Shown piece by piece: positions 1 through 8,530 of a stretch of 64,000 bases of DNA. The notes beneath the pieces were generated by a model that was not told the origin of the DNA, made no database searches, and worked only from the letters and a program-made list of their open reading frames with translations. Positions within the stretch are counted from its first letter, which is position 1. The number at the start of each line of letters is the position of its first letter. The translations under genes and the position numbers were made by a program. Location: NCBI RefSeq assembly GCF_002105755.1, contig NZ_CP020821.1:2294001-2358000 (forward strand), read 5' to 3'. Origin of the DNA: Mycobacterium colombiense CECT 3035 (GTDB lineage: Bacteria > Actinomycetota > Actinomycetes > Mycobacteriales > Mycobacteriaceae).

Positions 1-459
1 GCCGGCCGGCTACCACTGGGCTACCTGAATGATCCGGTCAAGACGGCGCAAACGTTTCGCGAAGTCGACGGTGTCCGCTACCTGTTGATCGGAGACGAGG
101 CAATGGTCAACGCGGACGGCACGATTCGTGTACTGGGTCGGGGCAATGCGTGCATCAATACCGGCGGTGAGAAGGTCTGGCCAGAGGAAGTGGAAATCGT
201 TGTGCGCGATCATCCTGCCGTCGCCGACGCCGCGATCATCGGACTGCCGGACGAACAATGGGGACAGCGCGTCACCGGGGTGATTGCCACTCGGCATGAC
301 GTCGCTGACGACGAACTCAGCGCGCACTGCCGTGCCCGGCTCACGCCCTACAAGTGCCCGAAGCAGTGGATTCGCCTTGACCGTGTGCCCCGAACCTACG
401 TCGGCAAGCCGGATTACGGGGCGATCCGCGCCGCTGTCGAGATCCACACCAACCCCTAG
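1..459 (+). CDS. Acyl-CoA synthetase (AMP-forming), C-terminal part, cut by window edge
   Basis: The frame is open from base 1, so the N-terminal part of this adenylate-forming ligase lies outside the window. What remains (about 152 residues) is the hinge and C-terminal subdomain: a GRGNACINTGGEKVWPEEVE stretch, which in this family carries the hinge and A8 region, and a late lysine in YVGKPDYG where the catalytic lysine normally sits. Such enzymes activate carboxylic acids with ATP and load them on CoA. The stop is 10 bases before the start of an acyl-CoA dehydrogenase, so ligation and first desaturation are probably co-transcribed. Substrate is unknown. The lysine motif is YVGKPDYG rather than the common GKxxR form; this is a visible variation whose effect cannot be judged here. 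Confidence 0.85.
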   Translation, partial: AGRLPLGYLNDPVKTAQTFREVDGVRYLLIGDEAMVNADGTIRVLGRGNACINTGGEKVWPEEVEIVVRDHPAVADAAIIGLPDEQWGQRVTGVIATRHDVADDELSAHCRARLTPYKCPKQWIRLDRVPRTYVGKPDYGAIRAAVEIHTNP

Positions 460-469
460 GAGGCCGCAC

Positions 470-1618
470 GTGCGCATTGACATATTCACCGAAGAGCAAG
501 AGGACTTCCGCCAAGTCATCCGCGGCTTCCTGGCCAAGGAGGTCGAACCGCACTTCGCCGGTTGGGAGCAGGACGGGTTCGTGCCGCGGGATCTATACCG
601 ACGCCTGGGCGAGCTCGGCATCATCGGGCTCTCAGTCCCGGAAGAGTTCGGCGGCGGCGGTGAAACGGACTACCGATTCAATGTCGTGCTTCAGGAAGAG
701 ATCAACCGGGCGACGTTCACGCTTGGGACGCTTCGTACGCACATGGATGTGGTCCTGCCGTACTTTCTGCACCTGGCCAACGAAGAGCAGCGCGCACGTT
801 GGTTCCCGGGGCTCGCGAGTGGAGACCTGTTCAGCGCCATCGCAATGACCGAGCCGGGAACGGGATCTGATCTCGCGGGCGTGGCCACCACCGCCCGCCG
901 CGACGGTGATGAGTATGTCCTGAACGGTGGTAAAACCTTCATCAGCGGCGGTCTGCACGCCGACTTGGTTATCGTTCTAGCGCGCACCTCGACCGATCCG
1001 GACAATCGCCGTGCGGGTCTGTCTCTCCTGGTGGTCGAGCGTGGCATGGCCGGCTTCGAAGTCGGCAAGATGCTGCCCAAGATCGGGATCAAAGTACAAG
1101 ACACCGTCGAGCTGTCGTTCGCCGATGTCCCTGTGCCGGCCGCAAACCTCCTCGGCGAGGAAGGGGCCGCCTTCGGATACTTGGGGCACAACCTCGCCCA
1201 AGAGCGGCTGGCGATCGCCGTCGGTGCCCTCGCGGCGGCACGCGCGGCGTTCGACCATACGGTGTCTTATGTCAGCGAACGAACCGTGTTCGGCAAACCG
1301 GTCAGCCACTTTCAGAACACCAAGTTCGAGCTGGCCGCGGTGGAGACAGAGCTGACCGCTGGCCAAGCGCTGCTCGACACCGCCGTGTTGCGGCATATCG
1401 AAAGCAAGCTCACCCCCGTCGACGCGGCCAAGGTGAAACTGTTCTGCACCGAGCTGCAGGGCCGAGTGGTCGATCGCTGCCTCCAGCTATTTGGCGGCTA
1501 CGGCTACGTCACGGAGTACCCGATCGCGCGGCTGTACGCCGACGCGCGGGTCACTCGGATCTACGGTGGCACAAGCGAGGTGATGAAGTCGATTATCAGC
1601 AAGTCGCTGGGCCTGTGA
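470..1618 (+). CDS. Acyl-CoA dehydrogenase (FadE-like)
   Basis: A 382-residue flavin acyl-CoA dehydrogenase that would introduce the alpha,beta double bond into an acyl-CoA. The GTG start is preceded by a strong AGGAGG site directly after the upstream ligase stop. The AMTEPGTGSDL motif near residue 126 and the C-terminal IYGGTSEV motif are family signatures. The residue before GGT is not glutamate, so the base is not in the MCAD position; Glu245 in LAQERLAIA matches the helix-G position used by isovaleryl- and long-chain-type enzymes. Length is normal for a single-subunit enzyme. It shares its layout, including the IYGGT motif, with the dehydrogenase at 31539. Chain length specificity cannot be told. 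Confidence 0.93.
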   Translation: MRIDIFTEEQEDFRQVIRGFLAKEVEPHFAGWEQDGFVPRDLYRRLGELGIIGLSVPEEFGGGGETDYRFNVVLQEEINRATFTLGTLRTHMDVVLPYFLHLANEEQRARWFPGLASGDLFSAIAMTEPGTGSDLAGVATTARRDGDEYVLNGGKTFISGGLHADLVIVLARTSTDPDNRRAGLSLLVVERGMAGFEVGKMLPKIGIKVQDTVELSFADVPVPAANLLGEEGAAFGYLGHNLAQERLAIAVGALAAARAAFDHTVSYVSERTVFGKPVSHFQNTKFELAAVETELTAGQALLDTAVLRHIESKLTPVDAAKVKLFCTELQGRVVDRCLQLFGGYGYVTEYPIARLYADARVTRIYGGTSEVMKSIISKSLGL

Positions 1619-1631
1619 CCCGCCCGCGAGG

Positions 1632-2207
1632 TCAGCCCTTTGCCACGACAAATTCAGAACTCCATGGCGCAACGACACCCTCGGCGCTCAGCCCTTCGGG
1701 AAGCTCATCGGTGTAACACCATGACGCGACCATCCGGCCGAACCCAACCATCGTTGCGCAGTGCAACCCTAGCTCCACCAATTCGTCATCGGAGAAGTGG
1801 CGCCGCAGGTCGTCGTAAACCGTGTCGTCGATCGCAAGGTGATTGGTAGCGAACAGATCGGCGAAATGCAGTGCACTGCGCTCGGCCGCCGACAGGTCCG
1901 GAGCCTCAGCCGGGCGCTCCAACGAACAGACCAGCTCTTCGGTGACGCCGTCGTCGATTCCACTCTGATAGCGCAGTGACATGCAGCTGCGGCACTGATT
2001 GTGAAAAGCGATGCGCAGGCGAAGCAGCTCTACCAGCCGAGGCGGTAACGTGCCGTCGGTATGGAGCGCCGCCTGCAGCGCGCCGAATTGCTTTGCTATC
2101 TGCGGCCTTCGGGCGAGGATCGCGCCGATTCCGCGGTTGATGCGATCTGCCGGGCTCAGATCCGCCGCGGGATCACCGACCTGGGGTGCCGGAGCGATAC
2201 GTGCCAT
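1632..2207 (-). CDS. AhpD/carboxymuconolactone decarboxylase-like protein
   Basis: A 191-residue alpha-helical protein of the AhpD-like superfamily. The visible signature is NQCRSCM near residue 70, the CxxC redox pair, followed by a histidine-containing segment (GLHCATMVGFGRM) later in the chain. Members are peroxidase-like or decarboxylase-like proteins; many actinobacterial copies have unknown substrates. The start was placed at the ATG at 2207; a TTG two codons upstream (2213) would sit closer to the AGGAGG site and cannot be excluded. It is convergent with the dehydrogenase that ends at 1618 and follows the LLM-class oxidoreductase by about 40 bases, so both probably share a transcript. 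Confidence 0.85.
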   Translation of the reverse strand: MARIAPAPQVGDPAADLSPADRINRGIGAILARRPQIAKQFGALQAALHTDGTLPPRLVELLRLRIAFHNQCRSCMSLRYQSGIDDGVTEELVCSLERPAEAPDLSAAERSALHFADLFATNHLAIDDTVYDDLRRHFSDDELVELGLHCATMVGFGRMVASWCYTDELPEGLSAEGVVAPWSSEFVVAKG

Positions 2208-2244
2208 TGCCAATCCCTTCCTCCTAGCCCACTAGGCGCCGCCG

Positions 2245-3186
2245 CTATGTCGCGACGTGCGTAAATTGAGTAGCGACTTCGTCGGCGACCCAGCGCAGAT
2301 GGTCGATATACTCGCCGACCCCATCCACCCGCGGCGGTGGCACCCAGGTGTCGGTCACTCCGAGCTCGGCGAGCCGCTCGCAACTGTCGACTACCCGCTG
2401 CGCGTCGGTGGCGGCGTCGAAGCCGTTTATGGCGCGGTTCTCATGTCCGGATTCACCCAGCCCGATCAGCAGCGACATCAACGAGTAGAACACCGAAAAC
2501 GGCCTGTCGTTGAACTCTGGGCTCGACCGTATGCGGTCGATCTTTTCCGGTATCTGGTCAGGCGGCGTCAGCCATGGTGCCCAGCCGTCACCGAAACGGG
2601 CAGCTCGCCGCAACGCGGGAGTTGCATCACCGCCAATCCAAATGGTGGGATGCGGTTTCGACACCGGCTTGGGTTCAAAAACGATGTCGCTGAAAGAGGT
2701 GTACTTGCCGTCGAATTGCGGGAAATCACTGTGCCACAGTTCGAACATCGCGGCCAGGTAGTCATCGGTGCGGGCACCACGCTCCTCCCAGGGCACGCCG
2801 AGGGCGTCGTACTCGTCGCGTTGCCATCCCAATCCGACAGTCATCGCCGCCCGCCCACCGGTCAACCAGTCGAGTGTGCACAGAGATTTCGCGAGAATGA
2901 TGGGGTTTCTCAACGGAACCAGCGTCACCATCGAACCGACTTTGATGCGCTTCGTGGCACCCGCTATCACAGCTTGGGCAGTCGTCGAATCCAGGAAGTG
3001 GCGGCCGGTGGTTTCCGTGTGAGCGGTGTTTACGACGAAATGCTCTGGGATAAAGACACTTTCGAATCCACATTCATCGGCCGCTTGGGCGATTCGGAGC
3101 ACGTCAGCTCCGGTCAGTTGCGATTCCCACGGCTGCGTGACGGCGGGGGTGTCGACACAACCGGGCAGCATCACGTGGAACTTCAT
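2245..3186 (-). CDS. LLM-class F420-dependent oxidoreductase
   Basis: A 313-residue luciferase-like TIM-barrel protein. The N-terminal MKFHVMLPG strand, the ADECGFESVFIPEHF segment near residue 36, the GSMVTLVPLRNPIILAK block and the IWIGGDATPALRRAARFGDG segment are typical of the F420-using branch of this family. Such enzymes move hydride between F420 and alcohols, ketones or enones; no substrate can be named. It heads a two-gene minus-strand unit with the AhpD-like gene and is divergent from a TetR regulator at 3381. The 194-base space between them carries a TTAC-n3-GTAA element (3287-3297) and a CTAATCGGTTAG-type element (3356-3367), so regulation by the neighbouring TetR protein is plausible. 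Confidence 0.88.
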   Translation of the reverse strand: MKFHVMLPGCVDTPAVTQPWESQLTGADVLRIAQAADECGFESVFIPEHFVVNTAHTETTGRHFLDSTTAQAVIAGATKRIKVGSMVTLVPLRNPIILAKSLCTLDWLTGGRAAMTVGLGWQRDEYDALGVPWEERGARTDDYLAAMFELWHSDFPQFDGKYTSFSDIVFEPKPVSKPHPTIWIGGDATPALRRAARFGDGWAPWLTPPDQIPEKIDRIRSSPEFNDRPFSVFYSLMSLLIGLGESGHENRAINGFDAATDAQRVVDSCERLAELGVTDTWVPPPRVDGVGEYIDHLRWVADEVATQFTHVAT

Positions 3187-3286
3187 CGTCTCTCCCGATC
3201 AGGGGTCGTCGCCGAGCCACCCGATGGTGCGCGAACGACGTCCAAGTAGATAAATGTTTGTATGTAATGACAATAGGCGCCCGTCC

Positions 3287-3297
3287 TTACGGTGTAA
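3287..3297. promoter_or_regulatory. TTAC-n3-GTAA inverted repeat in the LLM/TetR divergent promoter
   Basis: TTACGGTGTAA: four-base arms TTAC and GTAA around three bases. The same 11-base layout, with TTACAGTGTAA, occurs before the amidohydrolase at 6579 and before the P450 at 55905. It probably is an operator; the TetR protein encoded at 3381 is the nearest candidate binder (inference). Confidence 0.5.
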
Positions 3298-3354
3298 AGG
3301 ATCTGGCGCATACCGCCCCGTCGAGGACTTTTCGCTGTAAAATCACCCGATATC

Positions 3355-3368
3355 GCTAACCGATTAGG
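3355..3368. promoter_or_regulatory. CTAATCGGTTAG-type operator-like element
   Basis: On the minus strand this reads CCTAATCGGTTAGC, an inverted repeat CTAA-n4-TTAG, only 12 bases before the GTG start of the TetR gene. Closely similar elements occur at 17113, 22587, 22949, 29154, 29222 and 39255. Its position suits autoregulation or repression of the TetR gene. Confidence 0.45.
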
Positions 3369-3380
3369 GCGGAGTTTTGC

Positions 3381-4037
3381 GTGCCGGTTCATGATTCAGC
3401 CAAGCTGACCACCGCCACCAGTAGACGGGACCGGCCGGCCACGTTGACCGAAGACCAGATCGTGGACGCGGCGCTGAGCGTCATTCGCGAAGAAGGGCTG
3501 GACGCTCTGTCTATGCGGCGGTTGTCCCGCGAGCTGGGGCGGTCCGCAATGGCGGTGTACTGGTACGTCGACGACAAAAAACAATTGCTCGATCTGGTTG
3601 CCAGGAAAATGCTGGCCGAAGTCGCACTGCCAGACCCAATCGTCGGCTCGTGGGAAGAACGACTGCACCTGATTGTCGACGAGATCGACGCCAAGTTGCG
3701 CGAGCACCCTGGCATGGCGGAAATCCTGTTGGAGCGGATGCTGTCGACCGACCGGCGGTTGATGAACGGGATCATGGACATCCTGCTCTCGGCCGGCTTC
3801 GAAGGCGCCGAGATCTTTTTGACCTACGCGATGATCCATACATACCTGTTCGGCAGATACCAGGTGGTGTTGCATGCCGAGGAGATCTACTCCATGCAGC
3901 CGGAAGACAATGCCGACACGGTCGCCCGAATGTTGCCCCACCTGAACGACGTTCGCGGCCGCGATTTCTTCGCGTTCGGTGTCAGGACCATCATCGCCGG
4001 CCTTCGCAACCATCTCGAGGCGAAACTTCAAACCTGA
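3381..4037 (+). CDS. TetR-family transcriptional regulator
   Basis: A 218-residue repressor-type protein. The N-terminal helix-turn-helix region runs from about residue 22 to 67 (EDQIVDAALSVIREEGLDAL, then SMRRLSRELGRSAMAVYWYV). The ligand-binding C-terminal part is all-helical with hydrophobic stretches such as FLTYAMIHTYLFGRYQVV, suiting an acyl-CoA or hydrophobic ligand. It starts with GTG after GGGCGGAG. It is divergent from the LLM-class oxidoreductase and lies 139 bases upstream of the molybdopterin oxidoreductase, whose promoter has a perfect 13-base palindrome. It probably controls one or both neighbours. Confidence 0.92.
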   Translation: MPVHDSAKLTTATSRRDRPATLTEDQIVDAALSVIREEGLDALSMRRLSRELGRSAMAVYWYVDDKKQLLDLVARKMLAEVALPDPIVGSWEERLHLIVDEIDAKLREHPGMAEILLERMLSTDRRLMNGIMDILLSAGFEGAEIFLTYAMIHTYLFGRYQVVLHAEEIYSMQPEDNADTVARMLPHLNDVRGRDFFAFGVRTIIAGLRNHLEAKLQT

Positions 4038-4146
4038 CGTGGTATCTGGTCCGCAGCGCCGAGTCCGGCAACCTGGCTGGCGGGTGCTGCAGTGCTTGGC
4101 AACATAGCTGCGCACTATCGCCCCAGCGTATATAGTTATATCTTCA

Positions 4147-4159
4147 GCTTATTATAAGC
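4147..4159. promoter_or_regulatory. Palindrome upstream of the molybdopterin oxidoreductase
   Basis: GCTTATTATAAGC is a perfect inverted repeat with six-base arms around one base, in an AT-rich island (about 4128-4159) otherwise surrounded by GC-rich DNA. It ends 17 bases before the ATG at 4177 and covers the likely -10 region, a suitable place for a repressor. Confidence 0.5.
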
Positions 4160-4176
4160 GCGCGCGAGGAGTCCGG

Positions 4177-6279
4177 ATGGCGAAGGTTTACACGAGTTGC
4201 CGGATCTGCGGACAGCGTTGCGGACTCACTGTGACGGTCGAGGAAAATCGCGTCGCCCACATTGGCCCGGACAAGCAGAACCCATTGTCCTGGAAGGACT
4301 TCTGCGTCAAGGGAAGAACCGCCGGTGAGCTCGTCCAACATCCCAGGCGGGTCGTTACGCCGATGCGTAGGGTCGGTGATCGCTATGTCGCAGCGACCTA
4401 CGAGGACGCCTTCGACGAGATCGCCGACGCGCTTCGGGGTGTCATCGAGCGCGGCGGCCCAGACGCCCTCGGTTGTTATTTCGGTAATCCAATGGGCTAC
4501 GACCCCGCAGCGATGACAGCCTTGAGGCGATTCATGGCCTCGGCCGGCAGCCACAGCATCTTCAACTGGGGATCCGTGGATACCAACGCGAAGGCCGTGG
4601 TCAATGGCGAAATGTTCGGTGTCACGATGCTGCCGTTGATACCGGACGTCGACGCCTGCGATTGCTTCTTGTTTGTCGGCACGAATCCCGCCGATAGCAA
4701 GCTGTTGTGGATCACCTCGGTTCCGAATGGCTGGAACAGGGTGCTCGATCGCGTGAAGCACGGCGCCGATCTAATCGTGCTGGATCCCTACCGGACCGCA
4801 ACGGCATCAGCGGCGACCGCCCACTGGGCCACGGTTCCGGGCGAAGACTGGGCATTTTTGCTGGGGATGCTCAAGATCATCTTCGACAGGGGCCTCGAAG
4901 ACAGGTCGGCTTGCGCAGCCGAAAGCGGGGTCGACGACTTGCGGCGACTCCTTGTCGGTATCGATGTCGAGGCACTCGCCCAACGGGCGGGTGTGCCGCC
5001 AAACGCGATTGAAAAGACCGCGGTTCGATTTGGCAGCGCCCGAAGCGCGATCGCCTTGGCGCGAACAGGAGTCTCACAGACCCGCCGTGGAACGCTCGCC
5101 CTGTGGCTCACCGAGGTGCTCAACGTCGTCACTGGAAACTGGGACCGCCCTGGTGGACGATACTTTCAGCCAGGATTCACGCCGCCCAGATTGCCGGCCT
5201 ACGAGCCAGCTCCGCACGTCTCGAGGATCGCCCGCCGGCCGGCCATCGAAGGATGCCATTCTGTCGCCGAGCTCCCCGGGGAAATCCTTACCCCCGGCCA
5301 CGGCCGGATCCGCGCTTTGGTGATGGCGTACGGCAACCCGGTGATCACTGGGCCGGAAGGGAATGCTCTCGACGAAGCGCTCGCAGACCTGGAACTCTTC
5401 ATCGCAATTGATATGGTGCAGCGCGAGAGCCATCGGCACGCTCACTGGCTGATCCCGGGTACACATTGGCTTGAACGCGACGAGTTCGCGCCCTTCGCAT
5501 CGATCACCCAAGAGGTGCCGTTCGCACAGTTCACTCCAAAAGCAGTGGATCCACCGCTGACCGTTCGACCCGAGTCGGCGTTCTTCGACGGCCTCGGGCG
5601 GGCGATGGGTCTGCCGGGATTCGGAGCGGATGACCCACCCTATTCGCTCCAGACAGCGTGCCGACGCGCTCTGGAACGCGGTGGGCAAATCACGTGGGAA
5701 GAAGTCATCACCCATCCGCACGGTGTCGTGCTCGGGGGTAAGACGTTCGGCCATGCTCGCAATATGCTGCGCACGCCGGATGGACGTATCCAGTTGGCGC
5801 CCAAGCCGTTTGTGGCGGAATTGGAGCGTCAGCTGAGGTCCCCAAGGCCCGCTCCACCGCCAGACCTGCCGCTTCAAGTTGGCAACCGCCGACGCCGAAG
5901 TTCGATGAACTCTTTCCTCAACGACCTGCCGGGGGCACGCCGGCTACTCGACCACAATCGAGTCGAGCTGAACGAACACGACGCGGCGCACGCCGGAATC
6001 AGGTCAGGCGACCTCGTGCGCGTCAGGTCCGCTACCGGGTCTATCGATTTGATAGCCGACGTGACCGATGCACCACGTCGCGGAGTCGTCGTCATCGAAC
6101 ACGGCTGGGGGTCGCGGGTATTCGACCCAACGGGTTCGGAACCGCCCGACGTCCTAGGGGCGAACCGGAACCTCCTCACTGCACGGACGGAGGAAGATCC
6201 CTTGTCACAGATGTCGGCCTTCAATGAAACGTGGGTGGCCGTTGAACCCGCCCCTAAGGTCAACACCGCGAATTCATGA
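4177..6279 (+). CDS. Molybdopterin-dependent oxidoreductase (DMSO-reductase superfamily)
   Basis: A 700-residue member of the Mo-bis-MGD oxidoreductases. Cys8, Cys11, Cys15 and Cys43 (SCRICGQRCG and FCVKG) form the N-terminal [4Fe-4S] site. The large molybdopterin core follows, with NPMGYDP, FVGTNPAD and IVLDPYRTATA segments, and a C-terminal molydopterin-binding barrel (LPGARRLLDHNRVELNEHDA, then GVVVIEHGWGSRVFDP). No twin-arginine signal is visible, so it is probably cytoplasmic. The Mo ligand cannot be assigned safely; the usual region reads GSVDTNAKAVVNG. The start has a GAGGAG site. It stands alone without further Fe-S or membrane subunits. A role in oxidising or hydroxylating a substrate of the surrounding catabolic genes is inference. 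Confidence 0.9.
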   Translation: MAKVYTSCRICGQRCGLTVTVEENRVAHIGPDKQNPLSWKDFCVKGRTAGELVQHPRRVVTPMRRVGDRYVAATYEDAFDEIADALRGVIERGGPDALGCYFGNPMGYDPAAMTALRRFMASAGSHSIFNWGSVDTNAKAVVNGEMFGVTMLPLIPDVDACDCFLFVGTNPADSKLLWITSVPNGWNRVLDRVKHGADLIVLDPYRTATASAATAHWATVPGEDWAFLLGMLKIIFDRGLEDRSACAAESGVDDLRRLLVGIDVEALAQRAGVPPNAIEKTAVRFGSARSAIALARTGVSQTRRGTLALWLTEVLNVVTGNWDRPGGRYFQPGFTPPRLPAYEPAPHVSRIARRPAIEGCHSVAELPGEILTPGHGRIRALVMAYGNPVITGPEGNALDEALADLELFIAIDMVQRESHRHAHWLIPGTHWLERDEFAPFASITQEVPFAQFTPKAVDPPLTVRPESAFFDGLGRAMGLPGFGADDPPYSLQTACRRALERGGQITWEEVITHPHGVVLGGKTFGHARNMLRTPDGRIQLAPKPFVAELERQLRSPRPAPPPDLPLQVGNRRRRSSMNSFLNDLPGARRLLDHNRVELNEHDAAHAGIRSGDLVRVRSATGSIDLIADVTDAPRRGVVVIEHGWGSRVFDPTGSEPPDVLGANRNLLTARTEEDPLSQMSAFNETWVAVEPAPKVNTANS

Positions 6280-6578
6280 GGCAGGATCCGTATCGGCGCG
6301 GGATTCCAGACCGCTGTAGGCTTGGTCGCAGCCAGTCGTGCGAGCCGACGACGGCGTGCAGCGCCGACAATCTCCAAGCTGAGCATCGGCTCCACCGGGC
6401 CGCTCCCCAGCGCGTCGCGTCGTGCGGATGACATCACGTCGAAACGCACCGATAGGAATCAACCCCGCCGAGCGGGCCCAAAATCGCGATGACGCCAGTT
6501 CGGCGTCAGAGCTGGAATTAATCAACCTTACAGTGTAATGTCGATATCTACGGATCCGATTACCGAGGAGATTGGCAT
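6280..6578. other. Intergenic stretch with promoter of the amidohydrolase
   Basis: No convincing gene is visible here. Open frames on the minus strand in this stretch are arginine-rich and without family motifs. The right end holds the regulatory element at 6528-6538 and a GAGGAG ribosome-binding site for the gene at 6579. Confidence 0.5.
6528..6538. promoter_or_regulatory. TTACAGTGTAA operator-like palindrome
   Basis: TTAC and GTAA arms around three bases, 40 bases before the amidohydrolase ATG. The identical 11-mer occurs on the opposite strand before the P450 gene (55932-55942), and a one-base variant lies at 3287-3297. Confidence 0.55.
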
Positions 6579-7718
6579 ATGACGCTGGCAGACCAGGCCG
6601 TCGCCGTTGAAGCTACGGACTCAGGACCGGAGAAGATCTGGGCCCACTCGGGTGACTCGCATGTCATGGAACCCGATGATCTATGGACGTCGCGGCTTCC
6701 CAAGCGGCTGGCAGACCGGGCCCCCAGGACCGAACGCGGCGAAAAATACGAGATCGCGTACGTCGACGGACAACAGATCAGCCGCCAGCTCAACGACTTC
6801 ATGGATGCCATGCGGCCGCCCGGCTTCAAGGACCTGACGATTCGGTTGCAGGACCTCGACCAGGAGGGCGTCTGGTGCCAGCTCGCGTTCCCGTCGGCGG
6901 GTTTCTGGACCGTGAACATCAACGACCCAGAACTCGCGCGGGCCGTCGCACGTGCGTGGAACGAATGGGCACACGACGATTTCATGGCCGAGCAGAACCG
7001 CATCCTCACGCCGGCGATCCTGCCCCTCACCGACGCCGGCGATGCGGTCACGGAACTCGAATGGGCCGCCGAGCAGGGCTTTCAATCCGTGTTCCTGCCG
7101 TGCTCCATGCCCGACGACAAGGCTTGGGGCCTGGACTTGTGGGAGCCACTGTGGGATGCGGCCGACGCCGCCAACATGGTGCTCGCGTATCACATCGGCA
7201 CCGGTCGCGAGAACGTCGTCTACCGCGGACCGGGCGGTGCCATCGTCAACTACATGGAAACCACTTATCCGGGTATGCGTGTGGTGTCTCACCTCGTGGC
7301 GTGCGGGGCGCTGGACCGCCGTCCCAACCTGAAGCTACTGATCGCCGAGGGCGGCGCTGGATGGGTGCCCGCGCTCGGTGACCGCCTGGACGAGGCATAC
7401 CGCCAACATGGGATGTTTGTGCGCCCGCGGTTGAGCCGACTGCCCAGCGAGATCATGCGTCAGCAGGTTTATGCGTCGTTCCAGCACGACGTCAGCGCGG
7501 TGCAGATCATTGAGGAGACCCAGTACTTCAACGTGATGTGGGGCGACGATTACCCGCACCTGGAGGGAACATACGGGCACACTCAGGAGACCCTGCATCA
7601 GCTGTTCGACGATGTCGACCCCCGCATCGCTCAGCGTGTGCTGAGGGGCACCTTTGAGGAGCTGTTCACCGTCCCGCCGATGAGTGATGACAAGCGAGAC
7701 AGCATCCGGCAGCAATAG
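6579..7718 (+). CDS. Amidohydrolase-2 family protein
   Basis: A 379-residue TIM-barrel hydrolase-like protein of the amidohydrolase-2 family, which includes metal-dependent decarboxylases and C-C or C-N hydrolases. Visible features are SGDSHVMEP near residue 24 in place of the usual DxHxH-type strand, YHIGTG near residue 205, the SHLVACGALDRRPNLKLLI block and WGDDYPHLEGT near residue 325, where the family has its metal-binding or catalytic aspartate and histidine. Start ATG follows GAGGAG. It overlaps the following crotonase, so both act in one transcript. Many actinobacterial steroid-type clusters contain such proteins without a proven reaction; none is claimed here. Confidence 0.87.
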   Translation: MTLADQAVAVEATDSGPEKIWAHSGDSHVMEPDDLWTSRLPKRLADRAPRTERGEKYEIAYVDGQQISRQLNDFMDAMRPPGFKDLTIRLQDLDQEGVWCQLAFPSAGFWTVNINDPELARAVARAWNEWAHDDFMAEQNRILTPAILPLTDAGDAVTELEWAAEQGFQSVFLPCSMPDDKAWGLDLWEPLWDAADAANMVLAYHIGTGRENVVYRGPGGAIVNYMETTYPGMRVVSHLVACGALDRRPNLKLLIAEGGAGWVPALGDRLDEAYRQHGMFVRPRLSRLPSEIMRQQVYASFQHDVSAVQIIEETQYFNVMWGDDYPHLEGTYGHTQETLHQLFDDVDPRIAQRVLRGTFEELFTVPPMSDDKRDSIRQQ

Positions 7719-8475
7719 CTCGGTGCTGCAGGTTGCCGACAACAATCGCGTCCGCACCCTTGCCCTCGACCGTCCTGAAGTCCTCAACGCTTTCAACGAG
7801 GCTCTTTATGACTCGATGTCCGAGGCACTGCTAGCGGCCGCCGCCGACCCAGCAGTCGCCGTGGTTTTGGTCACCGGTAACGGACGCGCGTTTAGTGCCG
7901 GCCAAGACCTCATGGAAATGCATGCGCGCATTACGGATCCGGGCTTCACCGTCGGTCAGCACAGCTTCGCCGGACTGATCGACACGCTGCACTCGTTCCC
8001 GAAGCCGCTACTCTGCGCGGTAAACGGAATGGGGATCGGATTCGGCGCGACCCTTCTTGGCTACGCGGATCTGGTGTTCATGTCGTCGACCGCCCGGCTG
8101 AAGTACCCTTTCACCAGTCTGGGCGTCGCACCGGAGGCCGCGTCGTCCTACCTGTTGCCACGATTGGTCGGGCGCCAGAATGCAGCTTGGCTGCTGATGT
8201 CGTCAGAATGGATCGACGCCCAGGAGGCGCTCCGGATGGGGTTGGTGTGGAAGGTCTGCAGGCCGTCGGAATTGCTTGCGGAGACACAACGGTACGCCGA
8301 AGTATTGGCTTCCCAACCGATCTCGAGCTTGATAGCAGTCAAGCGCACAATGAACGCATTCAACGCGTCTAGCGTCAATGGCGCCTTGGCATGCGAGATT
8401 GAACAATTCAAGCAGCTGATGGGCGGCCCAGCCAACACGACAGCACTTCACTCATTCTTCGCTGGGCGTTCCTAG
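7687..8475 (+). CDS. Enoyl-CoA hydratase/isomerase (crotonase family)
   Basis: A 262-residue crotonase. SAGQDLMEM near residue 70 and NGMGIGFGATLLGYADLVF near residue 113 are the CoA-binding and oxyanion segments. Glu150 in LGVAPEAASS lies where enoyl-CoA isomerases carry the PEGCSS glutamate, and the second hydratase glutamate is not evident, so an isomerase-type reaction is as likely as hydration. The ATG at 7687 was chosen; a GTG one codon upstream is possible. Its start lies inside the end of the amidohydrolase gene (32-base overlap), indicating translational coupling. Confidence 0.88.
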   Translation: MTSETASGSNSSVLQVADNNRVRTLALDRPEVLNAFNEALYDSMSEALLAAAADPAVAVVLVTGNGRAFSAGQDLMEMHARITDPGFTVGQHSFAGLIDTLHSFPKPLLCAVNGMGIGFGATLLGYADLVFMSSTARLKYPFTSLGVAPEAASSYLLPRLVGRQNAAWLLMSSEWIDAQEALRMGLVWKVCRPSELLAETQRYAEVLASQPISSLIAVKRTMNAFNASSVNGALACEIEQFKQLMGGPANTTALHSFFAGRS

Positions 8476-8530
8476 CCCTGCAGTAATCAGGTGAAGGCGA
8501 CGGCGTAGGGAGTCTTCGTCACCGGAGACC

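Noticed and set aside
2257..3249. A 330-codon plus-strand open frame across the LLM oxidoreductase gene
   Set aside because: Antisense to a gene with clear family motifs; long antisense frames are common in high-GC DNA and this one has no motifs.
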